From an uncultured Sterolibacteriaceae bacterium (GTDB taxonomy: Bacteria > Pseudomonadota > Gammaproteobacteria > Burkholderiales > Rhodocyclaceae): a stretch of 64,000 nucleotides of DNA. The notes below the pieces were generated by a model. The model was not told the origin of the DNA and searched no databases. It saw nothing but the letters and a program-made list of their open reading frames with translations. Below are positions 27,907-36,556 of this stretch, piece by piece. Both the position numbers and the translations under genes were made by a program. Each line of letters begins with the position of its first letter. Positions within the stretch are counted from its first letter, which is position 1. Where the stretch lies: NCBI GenBank assembly GCA_937888595.1, contig CALARK010000026.1, forward strand, positions 62,001 to 126,000, in the 5' to 3' direction.

Positions 27907-29687
27907 TCCACGTTTTGCAAATGGGCGCCGGCGTCGTCGCGGCCGGTCATCTGGCGCGCTTCCGACAGCGCAGCGTCGAGGTCGAAGGCCGGTTCGTAGT
28001 CGAGTGACTTGAGGCGCCGCTCGTAGGCCGGCCGGAACTTGTTGAGCGTGTCGAACAGCGGGTTGCACGCCGAGTTGCCGAGCCCGCAGTGGCTGGCGCC
28101 CTGCATCAGGCGGTGCATCTTGAACATCTCGTCGATGTCGTAGGGCGAGCCGTGATTCGTCGCCAGCTTGTCCATCAGCCGCGCGACGACCTGCGTGCCG
28201 ACGCGGCAGGGGGTGCAGAAGCCGCAGGACTCGTGGGCGAAGAAGTGGGCGAAGTTGCGCGCCACCTCGAACATGTCGCGCGTGCAGTCGAACACCATGA
28301 AGGCGCCCGCCGTCGGGATGTCCTCGAAGCAGATGCGGCGGCCGAGTTCGTCGGCCGACAGCGTCACGCCCGAGGGGCCGGAGATCTGCACGCCCTGCAC
28401 GCAGCCTCTGGCACCGGCGTCGTCGAGCACCTGCTGCACCGTCACGCCGAAGGGATACTCGTAGATGCCGGGCCGCTCGACGTCGCCGGAGACCGACAGC
28501 AGCTTGGTGCCGGCCGATTTCTCGGTGCCGAGCTGCGCGTACCAGGCGCCGCCGTGGTGGGCGACGAGGCAGGCGGCGGCGAGCGTCTCGACGTTGTTCA
28601 CCGCGGTCGGCTGGTCGAGGTAGCCGTTCGTCACCGGGAAGGGCGGGCGGATGCGTGGCCGGCCCGGCTTGCCTTCGAGCGATTCGATCAGCGCCGACTC
28701 CTCGCCGCAGACGTAGGCGCCGGCGCCGAAGTGGATCTCGATGTCGAAGTCGAAATCCTTGTCGAGGATGCGCGCGCCGAGCAGGCGCTCGGAACGCCGT
28801 CGCGCCAGCACCGACTCCAGCGCGTCCTGCATGTAACGGTATTCGCCGCGCAGGTACATCAGGCCCTTCTGCGCGCCGATCGCGTAGCCGGCGAGGGTCA
28901 TGCCCTCGAAGACGAGGTCGGCGTAGGAGGTCAGCAGCACGCGGTCCTTGAAGGTGCCGGGTTCGCCCTCGTCGGCGTTGCAGACGACGTAGTGCGCCTC
29001 GCCTTTCGCCTCGCGACAGAAGGCCCACTTCATGCCCGTCGAGAAGCCCGCGCCGCCGCGCCCGCGCAGGCCGGAAGCCTTGATCTCGTCGATCAGTCCC
29101 TGCGGGCCGCGCGCCATGCCGGCGGCGAGCGCCTGGCCCGGCACGAGGCCGTGGTCGAGCAGGGCGTCTTTGCGGCGGATGTTGTCCTCGACCTTGAACC
29201 ACTCGGCCGGCCACTGGTCGAGCGGCGTCTCGCTGCGGATCAGTTCGGCCATCTGTTCGACGCGCGCCATGTCCATGCGCGTGATGGCGCGGTAATTCAC
29301 CAGCACCGCCGGCCCCTGGTCGCACATGCCGGTGCAGGAGGTGGTGTTGACGCTGACGAGACCATCCTCGGAGAGGCGGCCGGGTTCCAGCCAGAGTTTT
29401 TCGCACAGAGCTTGCATCAACTCGCGGTTGCCGAGCATGCGGTCGGTGATGTTGTCCGACCACAGCACGCAATACCTGCCGCGCGGCCGGAGGTGGAAGA
29501 AGCTGTAGAAAGCGGCGGTGCCCTCGACCTTGGCGCGCGGCCAGCCGACGCCCTCGGCGATGGCGGTGAGGGTTTCCGGCGCCAGCCAGCCCAAGGCTTC
29601 CTGCGTCTCGCGCAGGATCTGCATCAGCCGGGTGCCGTCGTTCCCGTGGCGGGCCAGGGTGGCCGTGATGACTTCGTTTACGTTCAT
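27903..29687 (-). CDS. hoxF: NAD-reducing hydrogenase diaphorase, FMN/NAD-binding subunit
   Basis: The 594-residue protein, like Ralstonia HoxF, has a HoxE/NuoE-like N-terminal domain (CTGMCDQGP [2Fe-2S] region) fused to a NuoF-like domain with the NAD site GLRGRGGAGFSTGMKW, the FMN site CNADEGEPGTFKDR and the [4Fe-4S] motif ESCGFCTPCRVG. There is therefore no separate hoxE. GGGGAG lies about 5 nt before the ATG at 29687. First gene of the hoxFUYHW operon. Confidence 0.95.
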   Translation of the reverse strand: MNVNEVITATLARHGNDGTRLMQILRETQEALGWLAPETLTAIAEGVGWPRAKVEGTAAFYSFFHLRPRGRYCVLWSDNITDRMLGNRELMQALCEKLWLEPGRLSEDGLVSVNTTSCTGMCDQGPAVLVNYRAITRMDMARVEQMAELIRSETPLDQWPAEWFKVEDNIRRKDALLDHGLVPGQALAAGMARGPQGLIDEIKASGLRGRGGAGFSTGMKWAFCREAKGEAHYVVCNADEGEPGTFKDRVLLTSYADLVFEGMTLAGYAIGAQKGLMYLRGEYRYMQDALESVLARRRSERLLGARILDKDFDFDIEIHFGAGAYVCGEESALIESLEGKPGRPRIRPPFPVTNGYLDQPTAVNNVETLAAACLVAHHGGAWYAQLGTEKSAGTKLLSVSGDVERPGIYEYPFGVTVQQVLDDAGARGCVQGVQISGPSGVTLSADELGRRICFEDIPTAGAFMVFDCTRDMFEVARNFAHFFAHESCGFCTPCRVGTQVVARLMDKLATNHGSPYDIDEMFKMHRLMQGASHCGLGNSACNPLFDTLNKFRPAYERRLKSLDYEPAFDLDAALSEARQMTGRDDAGAHLQNVE

Positions 29688-29747
29688 GATGCTCCCCATG
29701 CTGCACTGCGACATGCGCATAGCTTACGCCGGACGTGTGAGGTTTTG

Positions 29748-29761
29748 TTGCCCTGGATCAA
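29748..29761. promoter_or_regulatory. FNR/ANR-like dyad upstream of hoxF
   Basis: TTGCCCTGGATCAA resembles the FNR consensus TTGAT-N4-ATCAA: one half-site is exact, the other keeps TTG. It lies about 61 bp before the hoxF ATG. The 288 bp between hoxF and hypC hold no other gene and should contain both divergent promoters. Moderate to weak by itself; the similar site before hybO strengthens it. Confidence 0.4.
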
Positions 29762-29975
29762 ATTTCGGGGGAAGCGGCAGACAGCGCAGGCATGGCATGC
29801 ACCGAAGCTGTTGTTCTGAACGGACGGAACTTGGACCGGCACCGGGGGCGCCGTGGCCGCGATATGGCCAGATTCCTTTCCGAGTGACGATAACCAGTGC
29901 CCCGGCGTGTCGTGATCGACGGCGCTGTGATCAATGGTAAGCTGGAAAAAAGACATTTACTACGAAGACAAGCCA

Positions 29976-30230
29976 ATGTGCCTCGCGATTCCCGCCCGCA
30001 TCGAATCCATGCCGAACGAAGAGACCGCCATCGTCGATCTCGGTGGCGTCCGCAAGGAGGTCTCCCTGGCGCTGATCGACGATGTGGCCGTAGGTGACTA
30101 CGTGATCGTCCATGTCGGATTCGCACTCAACAAGATGGATCCGCAGGAAGCGGAGAAGACCCTGGCGCTGTTCGCCGAGATGGGCGCCGCGGTGGCGGCG
30201 CAAGACGAGGCCGCAGGAAACCCGGCTTGA
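29976..30230 (+). CDS. hypC: Hydrogenase assembly chaperone HypC
   Basis: The 84-residue chaperone starts MCLAIPARIESM. Cys2, exposed after removal of Met, carries the Fe(CN)2CO unit from HypD to the large subunit. The ATG at 29976 is fixed by this motif; a longer reading from 29934 is rejected. It is coupled to hypD by a TTGA overlap and is divergent from hoxF. Confidence 0.96.
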   Translation: MCLAIPARIESMPNEETAIVDLGGVRKEVSLALIDDVAVGDYVIVHVGFALNKMDPQEAEKTLALFAEMGAAVAAQDEAAGNPA

Positions 30231-31360
30231 AGTACATCGACGAGTTTCGTGACGGCCGCCTCGCCGGCGGAATCGCGGCGGCCATTGCGGCTGAGGCGCA
30301 GTCTGGACGGCGCTACGCCTTCATGGAATTCTGTGGCGGCCACACGCACGCGATCTCACGCTATGGCGTGTCCGACCTGCTGCCGGCCAACGTGCGCATG
30401 ATCCATGGGCCGGGCTGCCCGGTGTGCGTGCTGCCGATCGGCCGCGTGGACATGGCGATCCGCCTTGCGCTCGAACAGGGCGCGATCCTCTGCACCTACG
30501 GCGATTGCCTGCGGGTACCGGCCTCGGAGGGCATGTCGTTACTGAAAGCCAAGTCGCGTGGCGGCGACGTGCGCATGGTCTATTCGGCCGCCGACGCGCT
30601 GCGCATCGCACAGGAGAACCCGGCGCGGCAGGTGGTGTTCTTCGCCATCGGCTTCGAGACCACCACGCCGCCGACGGCGGTGGTCATCAAGCAGGCCGCC
30701 GTACTTGGCCTGAAGAATTTCAGCGTGCTGTGCTGCCACGTGCTGACGCCTTCCGCCATTTCCAGCATCCTCGAGTCACCCGAGGTGCGCCGCTGGGGCA
30801 CGGTGCCGCTCGATGGCTTCATCGGCCCGGCGCATGTCTCGACGGTGATCGGCAGCCGGCCCTACGAGTTTTTCGCCGAGGAATATCGCAAGCCCGTGGT
30901 CATCGCCGGCTTCGAGCCGCTCGACGTGATGCAGGCGATCCTGATGCTGGTGCGCCAGGTGAACGAGGGGCGCTGCGCGGTCGAGAACGAGTTCACGCGC
31001 GCAGTGACGCCGGAAGGGAACCTCAAGGCGCAGAACCTCGTCGCCGAGGTGTTCGAGCTGCGGCGCGCCTTCGAATGGCGCGGCATGGGGACGATTCCCT
31101 ACTCGGCGCTGTCGATCCGCCAGGGCTACGCGGCCTTCGACGCCGAGAAGCGCTTCGCGCTCGAATACCTCCCCGTGCCCGACCACAAGGCCTGTGACTG
31201 CGGTGCGATCCTGCGCGGCGTCAAGCAGCCGCGCGACTGCAAGCTGTTCGGCACCGTGTGTACGCCAGAGAATCCGATCGGTTCGTGCATGGTCTCGTCG
31301 GAAGGCGCCTGTGCGGCCTATTACACCTACGGCCGACACCGGGAAGAGGAACGGGAATGA
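30227..31360 (+). CDS. hypD: Hydrogenase maturation protein HypD
   Basis: The 377-residue [4Fe-4S] protein forms the scaffold on which the Fe(CN)2CO unit is assembled. It shows FMEFCGGHTHAISR (C36), HGPGCPVCVLP (C64, C67) and a Cys-rich C-terminus with CDCGAILRG, CKLFGTVC and NPIGSC. It starts with TTG inside the hypC stop and ends in an ATGA overlap with hypX. The usual next gene, hypE, is replaced by hypX. Confidence 0.96.
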   Translation: MKYIDEFRDGRLAGGIAAAIAAEAQSGRRYAFMEFCGGHTHAISRYGVSDLLPANVRMIHGPGCPVCVLPIGRVDMAIRLALEQGAILCTYGDCLRVPASEGMSLLKAKSRGGDVRMVYSAADALRIAQENPARQVVFFAIGFETTTPPTAVVIKQAAVLGLKNFSVLCCHVLTPSAISSILESPEVRRWGTVPLDGFIGPAHVSTVIGSRPYEFFAEEYRKPVVIAGFEPLDVMQAILMLVRQVNEGRCAVENEFTRAVTPEGNLKAQNLVAEVFELRRAFEWRGMGTIPYSALSIRQGYAAFDAEKRFALEYLPVPDHKACDCGAILRGVKQPRDCKLFGTVCTPENPIGSCMVSSEGACAAYYTYGRHREEERE

Positions 31361-33039
31361 AGATTCTCTTCCTGACCCACAGCTTCAACAGCCTGACGCA
31401 GCGCTTGTACGCCGAGCTGACGGCCCTCGGCCACGAAGTTTCCGTCGAGTTCGACATCGCCGACAGCGTGAGCGAGGAGGCGGTGGCCCTCTGGCAGCCC
31501 GACCTGATCCTCGCACCCTTCCTCAAGCGCGCGATTCCGGCATCGATCTGGAAGCATCATCTGTGCTGGATCGTCCATCCGGGCATCGTGGGCGACCGTG
31601 GCCCCTCTGCGCTCGACTGGGCGATCATGAATGGCGAGGCGACATGGGGCGTGACGGTCCTGCAGGCCGAGGCCGAGATGGACGCCGGACCGGTCTGGGC
31701 GACGGCGACATTTCCCCTGCGGCGCGACAAGAAGGCGAGCATTTACCGTCAGGAGGTGACCGAGGCGGCATGGCGCGCGGTGAAGGACGCGCTGGCGAAA
31801 CTGGCGCGCAGCGAGGCGCCGGTGCCGCTGGCGAGTCATCCGGATGCACGCGGGCAACTGCGCCCGGTGATGCAACAGGCCGACCGCGCCATCGACTGGC
31901 GGCGTGACGACGCGCAGACCATCCTGCGCAAGATCGATGCGGCCGACGGGTTTCCCGGCGTGGCGGACAGCCTGTTCGGCCACGCCTGCCATCTCTACGA
32001 CGCCTGGCCGGAGGAACGCCTGCACGGTGCGCCCGGTGAGGTGATCGCCCGGCGCGAAACGGCCCTGTGCCGCGCGACCGTTGATGGCGCGGTCTGGATC
32101 GGCCACGTCAAGCGCCAAGACGAAAAAAACGGCGCCATCAAGCTGCCGGCGACGGTCGCTTTCGCCACCGAATGCACCGCCGTGCCTGAGGCACCACTGG
32201 CCGGCTGGTTCGCCGCCAACCATGCCACCTGGCAAGACATCCGCTACGAGGAAGCCGATGGCGTCGGCTTCCTGCACTTCGACTTCTACAACGGCGCGAT
32301 GGGCACGCGCCAGTGCGAACGGCTGCGCGAGGCTTTCCTGTGGGCGGCCTCGCGTCCGACGCGCGCGATTGTGCTCATGGGCGGGCGCGACTTCTGGTCG
32401 AACGGCATCCACCTGAACCTGATCGAGCACGCGGATAGTCCGGCGGACGAGTCCTGGGGCAACATCAACGCCATCGATGACCTGGCCGAAGCCATCCTGC
32501 GCTGCGAATCGCATCTGACGGTGGCCGCGCTGGGCGGCAATACCGGCGCCGGCGGCTGCTTTCTCGCGCGCGCCTGCGATCAGGTCTGGGCGCGCGACGG
32601 TGTGGTGCTCAATCCGCATTACAAGAACATGGGCAACCTCTACGGCTCGGAGTTCTGGACCTATTTGTTACCGCAGCGGGTCGGCGCTGCGGGTGCTGCC
32701 GCCTTGATGCAGCATCGTCTGCCGATGCTGGCGGCCGAGGCGGTGCGGCTGGGCTTCTACGACGCCGTCCTGCCGGGACCGACTTTCAGGGTCGATGTCG
32801 CGCGCCGCGCGGCGGAGCTGGCCTCGGGCTTCGACGCGGTCATCGCCGCCAAGCGCGCACGTCGGGTACGCGACGAGGTGGAAAAACCGCTTGCCGCCTA
32901 TCGCGCCGAGGAGCTTGCACGCATGCGCCGCAACTTCTACGGCTTCGACCCGAGCTACCACGTGGCGCGCTGGCATTTCGTCGCCAAGTCCCCGCAGTCC
33001 TGGACGCCGCGCCATCTCGCCCGCCATCGAATAATTTAA
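31357..33039 (+). CDS. hypX: HypX/HoxX, CO-ligand-forming hydrogenase maturation enzyme
   Basis: The 560-residue protein has an N-terminal formyltransferase-like domain (HPGIVGDRGPSALDW, about 90-105) and a C-terminal enoyl-CoA hydratase-like domain (LGGNTGAGGCFLARACD). The family makes the active-site CO from formyl-tetrahydrofolate when oxygen is present, so this organism likely matures hydrogenase under (micro)aerobic conditions. ATGA coupling to hypD. It contains a dispersed-element copy read as AVLPGPTF. About 115 bp then separate it from hybO. Confidence 0.94.
   Translation: MKILFLTHSFNSLTQRLYAELTALGHEVSVEFDIADSVSEEAVALWQPDLILAPFLKRAIPASIWKHHLCWIVHPGIVGDRGPSALDWAIMNGEATWGVTVLQAEAEMDAGPVWATATFPLRRDKKASIYRQEVTEAAWRAVKDALAKLARSEAPVPLASHPDARGQLRPVMQQADRAIDWRRDDAQTILRKIDAADGFPGVADSLFGHACHLYDAWPEERLHGAPGEVIARRETALCRATVDGAVWIGHVKRQDEKNGAIKLPATVAFATECTAVPEAPLAGWFAANHATWQDIRYEEADGVGFLHFDFYNGAMGTRQCERLREAFLWAASRPTRAIVLMGGRDFWSNGIHLNLIEHADSPADESWGNINAIDDLAEAILRCESHLTVAALGGNTGAGGCFLARACDQVWARDGVVLNPHYKNMGNLYGSEFWTYLLPQRVGAAGAAALMQHRLPMLAAEAVRLGFYDAVLPGPTFRVDVARRAAELASGFDAVIAAKRARRVRDEVEKPLAAYRAEELARMRRNFYGFDPSYHVARWHFVAKSPQSWTPRHLARHRII
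32764..32787 (-). repeat. Dispersed 24-bp element, copy 9
   Basis: Two mismatches. It lies inside hypX and is read as AVLPGPTF. Confidence 0.75.
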
Positions 33040-33066
33040 TCCCATTAGCAATTAATTGACCTGCTT

Positions 33067-33080
33067 TTGATTACGGTCAA
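33067..33080. promoter_or_regulatory. FNR/ANR-like dyad upstream of hybO
   Basis: TTGATTACGGTCAA matches 9 of 10 half-site bases of TTGAT-N4-ATCAA. It lies in the short gap between hypX and hybO, 74 bp before the hybO ATG, in a locally AT-richer stretch, which suits an activator site for an oxygen-responsive promoter. Confidence 0.55.
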
Positions 33081-33154
33081 AAGTCCTCCCTGTCGGCGCT
33101 GTTAAAAAACCGCATCGCCAAGAACGCAGCGCCGCCGGCGCAAAGGGAGGATTC

Positions 33155-34342
33155 ATGAGTGCATCCATCTTCGATCTCGAGCGCGAGGGCCTTGATGCTG
33201 TCGAGAGCCGTTTGCATATATCGCGCCGCGAGTTTCTCCAGTTCTGCGCCACGGTCGCCGCCACCCTGGGCCTGCCGGCCGGAGCCGAGGCGGCGGTCGC
33301 CGAGGCGGTCGAATCGGCCAAGCGGCCTTCGGTGATCTGGCTCCATTTCCAGGAATGCACCGGCTGTTCCGAATCCCTGTTGCGCGCCGAGCATCCGACC
33401 CTCGAGAAGCTGATCCTCGACGTCATTTCGCTCGACTACCACGAGACGCTGATGGTCGCGGCCGGGCATCAGGCCGAGGCGGCACGCAAGGCGGCGATGG
33501 CGGCGAACAAGGGCAAGTACGTGCTGGTGATCGAGGGCGCGATCCCGACCCGCGAAAACGGCATCTACTGCAAGGTCGGCGGCCAGACGGCCATCGAGCT
33601 GACGAAAGAGTGCGCGGCGGATGCGGCGGCGGTGATCGCCATCGGTTCCTGCGCCTCGTGGGGCGGCATGCCCTCGACGGTGCCCTCGATCGACGGTGCG
33701 GACAGCAGCCCGACCGGCTCGGCCGGGGTCGCCCAGATCCTCGGCAAGCCCGTCGTCACGATCCCCGGCTGCCCCCCCAATCCCTATAACTTCCTTGCGA
33801 CGGTGGTGCATTTCCTCACTTTCGGCTCGCTGCCGGCGGTGGACAAGCTCGGCCGGCCGCTGTTCGCTTACGGCCGCCTGATCCACGAGAACTGCGAGCG
33901 CCGCGCCCATTTCGATGCGGGCCGCTTCGCGATGCAGTTCGGCGACGAGGGGCATCGCAAGGGCTATTGCCTCTACAAGCTCGGCTGCAAGGGACCGGAA
34001 ACTTACGCCAACTGCCCGTCGATCGGCTTCGGCGATGCGGGCGAGAACAACTGGCCGGTCGGTTGCGGCCATCCCTGCATCGGCTGCACCGAACAGGGCA
34101 TCGGTTTCACCAAGCCGATCCACGGCATGGCGAAGATGCTCAATGTCGCGCCGCCGCTGCAGTATCCGCGCATCGACGAAACCATCGGCAAGGGTTCGAA
34201 CTTCGCTTCGGCGGCGGCACTGGCAGCCATCGCCGGTGCGGCGGCCGGCGGCGCGGCGATGCTGGCGCGCAATCTCGGTCTTTCGCACCAGGCCGCCGAA
34301 CAGGAAAAGAGCAAGGACGCCCAACCAAAAGCGGAGGCGTGA
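33155..34342 (+). CDS. hybO: Membrane-bound [NiFe] hydrogenase, small subunit (HybO-like)
   Basis: The 395-residue protein has a Tat signal (SRREFLQFCATVAATLG, about 23-39), the proximal-cluster motif ECTGCSESLLR, medial and distal cluster cysteines in the second half (GCGHPCIGCTEQG) and a C-terminal hydrophobic anchor (SAAALAAIAGAAAGGAAML). It is exported folded with HybC. AGGGAGG lies 7 nt before the ATG. First gene of a hybOABCDE-type (group 1c-like) operon. Confidence 0.95.
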   Translation: MSASIFDLEREGLDAVESRLHISRREFLQFCATVAATLGLPAGAEAAVAEAVESAKRPSVIWLHFQECTGCSESLLRAEHPTLEKLILDVISLDYHETLMVAAGHQAEAARKAAMAANKGKYVLVIEGAIPTRENGIYCKVGGQTAIELTKECAADAAAVIAIGSCASWGGMPSTVPSIDGADSSPTGSAGVAQILGKPVVTIPGCPPNPYNFLATVVHFLTFGSLPAVDKLGRPLFAYGRLIHENCERRAHFDAGRFAMQFGDEGHRKGYCLYKLGCKGPETYANCPSIGFGDAGENNWPVGCGHPCIGCTEQGIGFTKPIHGMAKMLNVAPPLQYPRIDETIGKGSNFASAAALAAIAGAAAGGAAMLARNLGLSHQAAEQEKSKDAQPKAEA

Positions 34343-34343
34343 G

Positions 34344-35384
34344 ATGACCACCCGACGCGACTTTCTCAAGGGTGCGCTGGCGGCCGGTACGATAGTCGGC
34401 GCTGGCGGGACGGCGCCGGTACAGGCGCGCGAGACCCACAAGGTGCCGGAGGAGGCGCTGGGCCTGCTCTACGACGCGACTTTGTGCGTCGGCTGCAAGG
34501 CCTGTGTCGCGGCCTGCAAGCAGGCCAACGACAACCCGGCCGAATTCAACACCGTGGACCACCTGTGGGATACGCCGCTCGACACCAGCGGCGATACCTT
34601 CAACATCATCAAGATGTACCGAAACGGCACGATGGAAACGAAGGATGCCGAGACCAACGGCTACGCCTTCATGAAGGTTTCCTGCCTGCACTGCGGTGAT
34701 CCGAGCTGCGTGTCGGCCTGCCCGGTGTCGGCGATGACCAAGGACCCGGTCACCGGCATCGTCAAGTACAACCCGGACAAGTGCATCGGCTGCCGCTACT
34801 GCGTTCTGGCCTGCCCCTTCGGCATCCCGAAGTACCAGTTCAATGATCCCTTCGGACGCATCGGCAAGTGCGAGCTGTGCAACCACCGCCACAAGGACGG
34901 CCACTATTCGGCCTGCGCCGAGGTCTGCCCGACCGGGGCGACGCTGTTCGGCCGGACGGCCGACCTGCTGGCCGAGGCGAAGCGCCGGCTGGCGCTGAAG
35001 CCCGGCTCCGTCACCACCTATCCGCGCGGCCATCTGCGCCACGGCCAGCTCAAGGAACTGCTCGGCCAGCCGGCGGGACAGGGCCGGATGGAGCGGGCGG
35101 GCTGGAAGGACGAGCCGAACCAGAACTACGAGGGCGTAGTCGGCAACTACCAGCAGCACGTGTATGGCGAGAAGGAGTATGGCGGAACCCAGGTGCTCAA
35201 GCTCTCCGGCGTGCCCTTCGAGAAGGTCGGCATGCCGAAGCTGCCGCCGTATTCCTCCGCGGCGACGTCGGAAACCATCCAGCACACCCTCTACGGCGGC
35301 CTGCTGATGCCGGTCGCGGTGCTCGGTGCGCTGACCTGGATCGCCAAGCGCAACGTCAAACCGGATGAAGGAGACGAATCATGA
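34344..35384 (+). CDS. hybA: Periplasmic Fe-S electron-transfer subunit HybA
   Basis: The 346-residue ferredoxin-like protein has a Tat signal (TTRRDFLKGALAAGT), four [4Fe-4S] motifs (CVGCKACVAACKQ, CLHCGDPSCVSACPV, CIGCRYCVLACPFG, CELCNHRHKDGHYSAC...C) and a C-terminal membrane anchor (GGLLMPVAVLGALTWIA). It relays electrons from HybO to HybB. The Tat signal contains a copy of the dispersed element read as IVGAGGTA, just before the cleavage region. ATGA overlap with hybB. Confidence 0.95.
   Translation: MTTRRDFLKGALAAGTIVGAGGTAPVQARETHKVPEEALGLLYDATLCVGCKACVAACKQANDNPAEFNTVDHLWDTPLDTSGDTFNIIKMYRNGTMETKDAETNGYAFMKVSCLHCGDPSCVSACPVSAMTKDPVTGIVKYNPDKCIGCRYCVLACPFGIPKYQFNDPFGRIGKCELCNHRHKDGHYSACAEVCPTGATLFGRTADLLAEAKRRLALKPGSVTTYPRGHLRHGQLKELLGQPAGQGRMERAGWKDEPNQNYEGVVGNYQQHVYGEKEYGGTQVLKLSGVPFEKVGMPKLPPYSSAATSETIQHTLYGGLLMPVAVLGALTWIAKRNVKPDEGDES
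34391..34414 (+). repeat. Dispersed 24-bp element, copy 10
   Basis: One mismatch. It lies within the Tat signal peptide coding region of hybA, read as IVGAGGTA. Confidence 0.8.
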
Positions 35385-36541
35385 GCGCACAACTCCATCA
35401 TCATGCCAAGCCCGCGCCGGTCGGCGGCCCGCTGGTCAATGCGGTGACCCTGACGGCAGGCGTCCTGGTGCTCGTGATGGCCGTCATCCTGCTGGTGCGC
35501 TTCGTCTTCGGCCTCGGCAGCGTCACCGACATGAACGACGGTTATCCGTGGGGCATCTGGATCGTCATCGACGTCATGGTCGGCTCGGCCTTCGCCTGCG
35601 GCGGCTTCTCGGTCGCGATGCTGGTCTATATCTTCAACAAGGGCGAGTACCACCCGCTGGTGCGGCCCGCCTTGCTGGCCAGCCTGTTCGGCTACACCCT
35701 CGCCGGCGTCGGCGTGGTGTTCGACCTCGGGCGCTACTGGAACGTCTGGAACATGTACTGGCCGTGGTCGGTGAACCTCAACTCGGTGATGTTCGAGGTG
35801 GCGATCTGCATCACGCTCTACATCGTGGTGATGTGGATCGAATTCTCTCCAGTCGTGATGGAGAAGTTCGGCCTCAACTCGCTGAAGCGCAAGCTCGGCA
35901 AATACATGTTCTTCATCATTGCGCTCGGCACGCTGCTGCCGATGATGCACCAGTCCTCGCTCGGCACGATGTGGGTGGTGCTGGGCGAACAGGTTCATCC
36001 GCTCTGGCAGACGCCGATGGTGCCGCTGCTGTTCCTGCTGACGGCGATCATCATGGGCTACGCCGTGGTGCTGTTCGAGTCCTGCGTCGCCTCGTCGGCC
36101 TACCGGCGCAGTATCGAGATGCATCTGCTGACGCCGATGGCCAAGGTGATGCTGGGCGTGCTGGCCGCCTACCTCGTCGTCCGTGTCGGCGATCTGGTGA
36201 TGCGCGGCGCTTTCGGCACTGCGTTCTCGCTGTCGCTCGAAACCTTCATGTTCTGGCTCGAAATGGCCTGCTTCGTGGCACCGTTCTTCATCATCGGCAC
36301 CGAGGTACAGCGCCGCAACCCGGCCCGCCTGTTCATCGGCGGCATCCTGCTGATGCTGGCCGGTTCCATCCTGCGCATCAACGGCTACCTGATCGGCTAC
36401 AACACCGGTGGCGGCTACCAGTATTTCCCGTCCGTCACGGAAATCATGGTCACCGTCGGCATGTTCGCCGTCGAAGTGCTTGGCTACATCATCATTACCC
36501 GCCGCTTCCCGGTTCTGCCGCGCGAATCGGCCCACGCCTGA
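35381..36541 (+). CDS. hybB: Integral membrane subunit HybB (NrfD family)
   Basis: The 386-residue protein has about ten membrane helices and the HybB landmarks DMNDGYPWGIWIVIDVM and FEVAICITLYIVVMWIEFSP. It passes electrons between HybA and the quinone pool and, in E. coli, couples the reaction to proton movement. No haem-binding pattern is expected or seen. It overlaps hybA and precedes hybC by 15 bp. Confidence 0.95.
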   Translation: MSAQLHHHAKPAPVGGPLVNAVTLTAGVLVLVMAVILLVRFVFGLGSVTDMNDGYPWGIWIVIDVMVGSAFACGGFSVAMLVYIFNKGEYHPLVRPALLASLFGYTLAGVGVVFDLGRYWNVWNMYWPWSVNLNSVMFEVAICITLYIVVMWIEFSPVVMEKFGLNSLKRKLGKYMFFIIALGTLLPMMHQSSLGTMWVVLGEQVHPLWQTPMVPLLFLLTAIIMGYAVVLFESCVASSAYRRSIEMHLLTPMAKVMLGVLAAYLVVRVGDLVMRGAFGTAFSLSLETFMFWLEMACFVAPFFIIGTEVQRRNPARLFIGGILLMLAGSILRINGYLIGYNTGGGYQYFPSVTEIMVTVGMFAVEVLGYIIITRRFPVLPRESAHA

Positions 36542-36556
36542 CCGCTGGAGATCACC

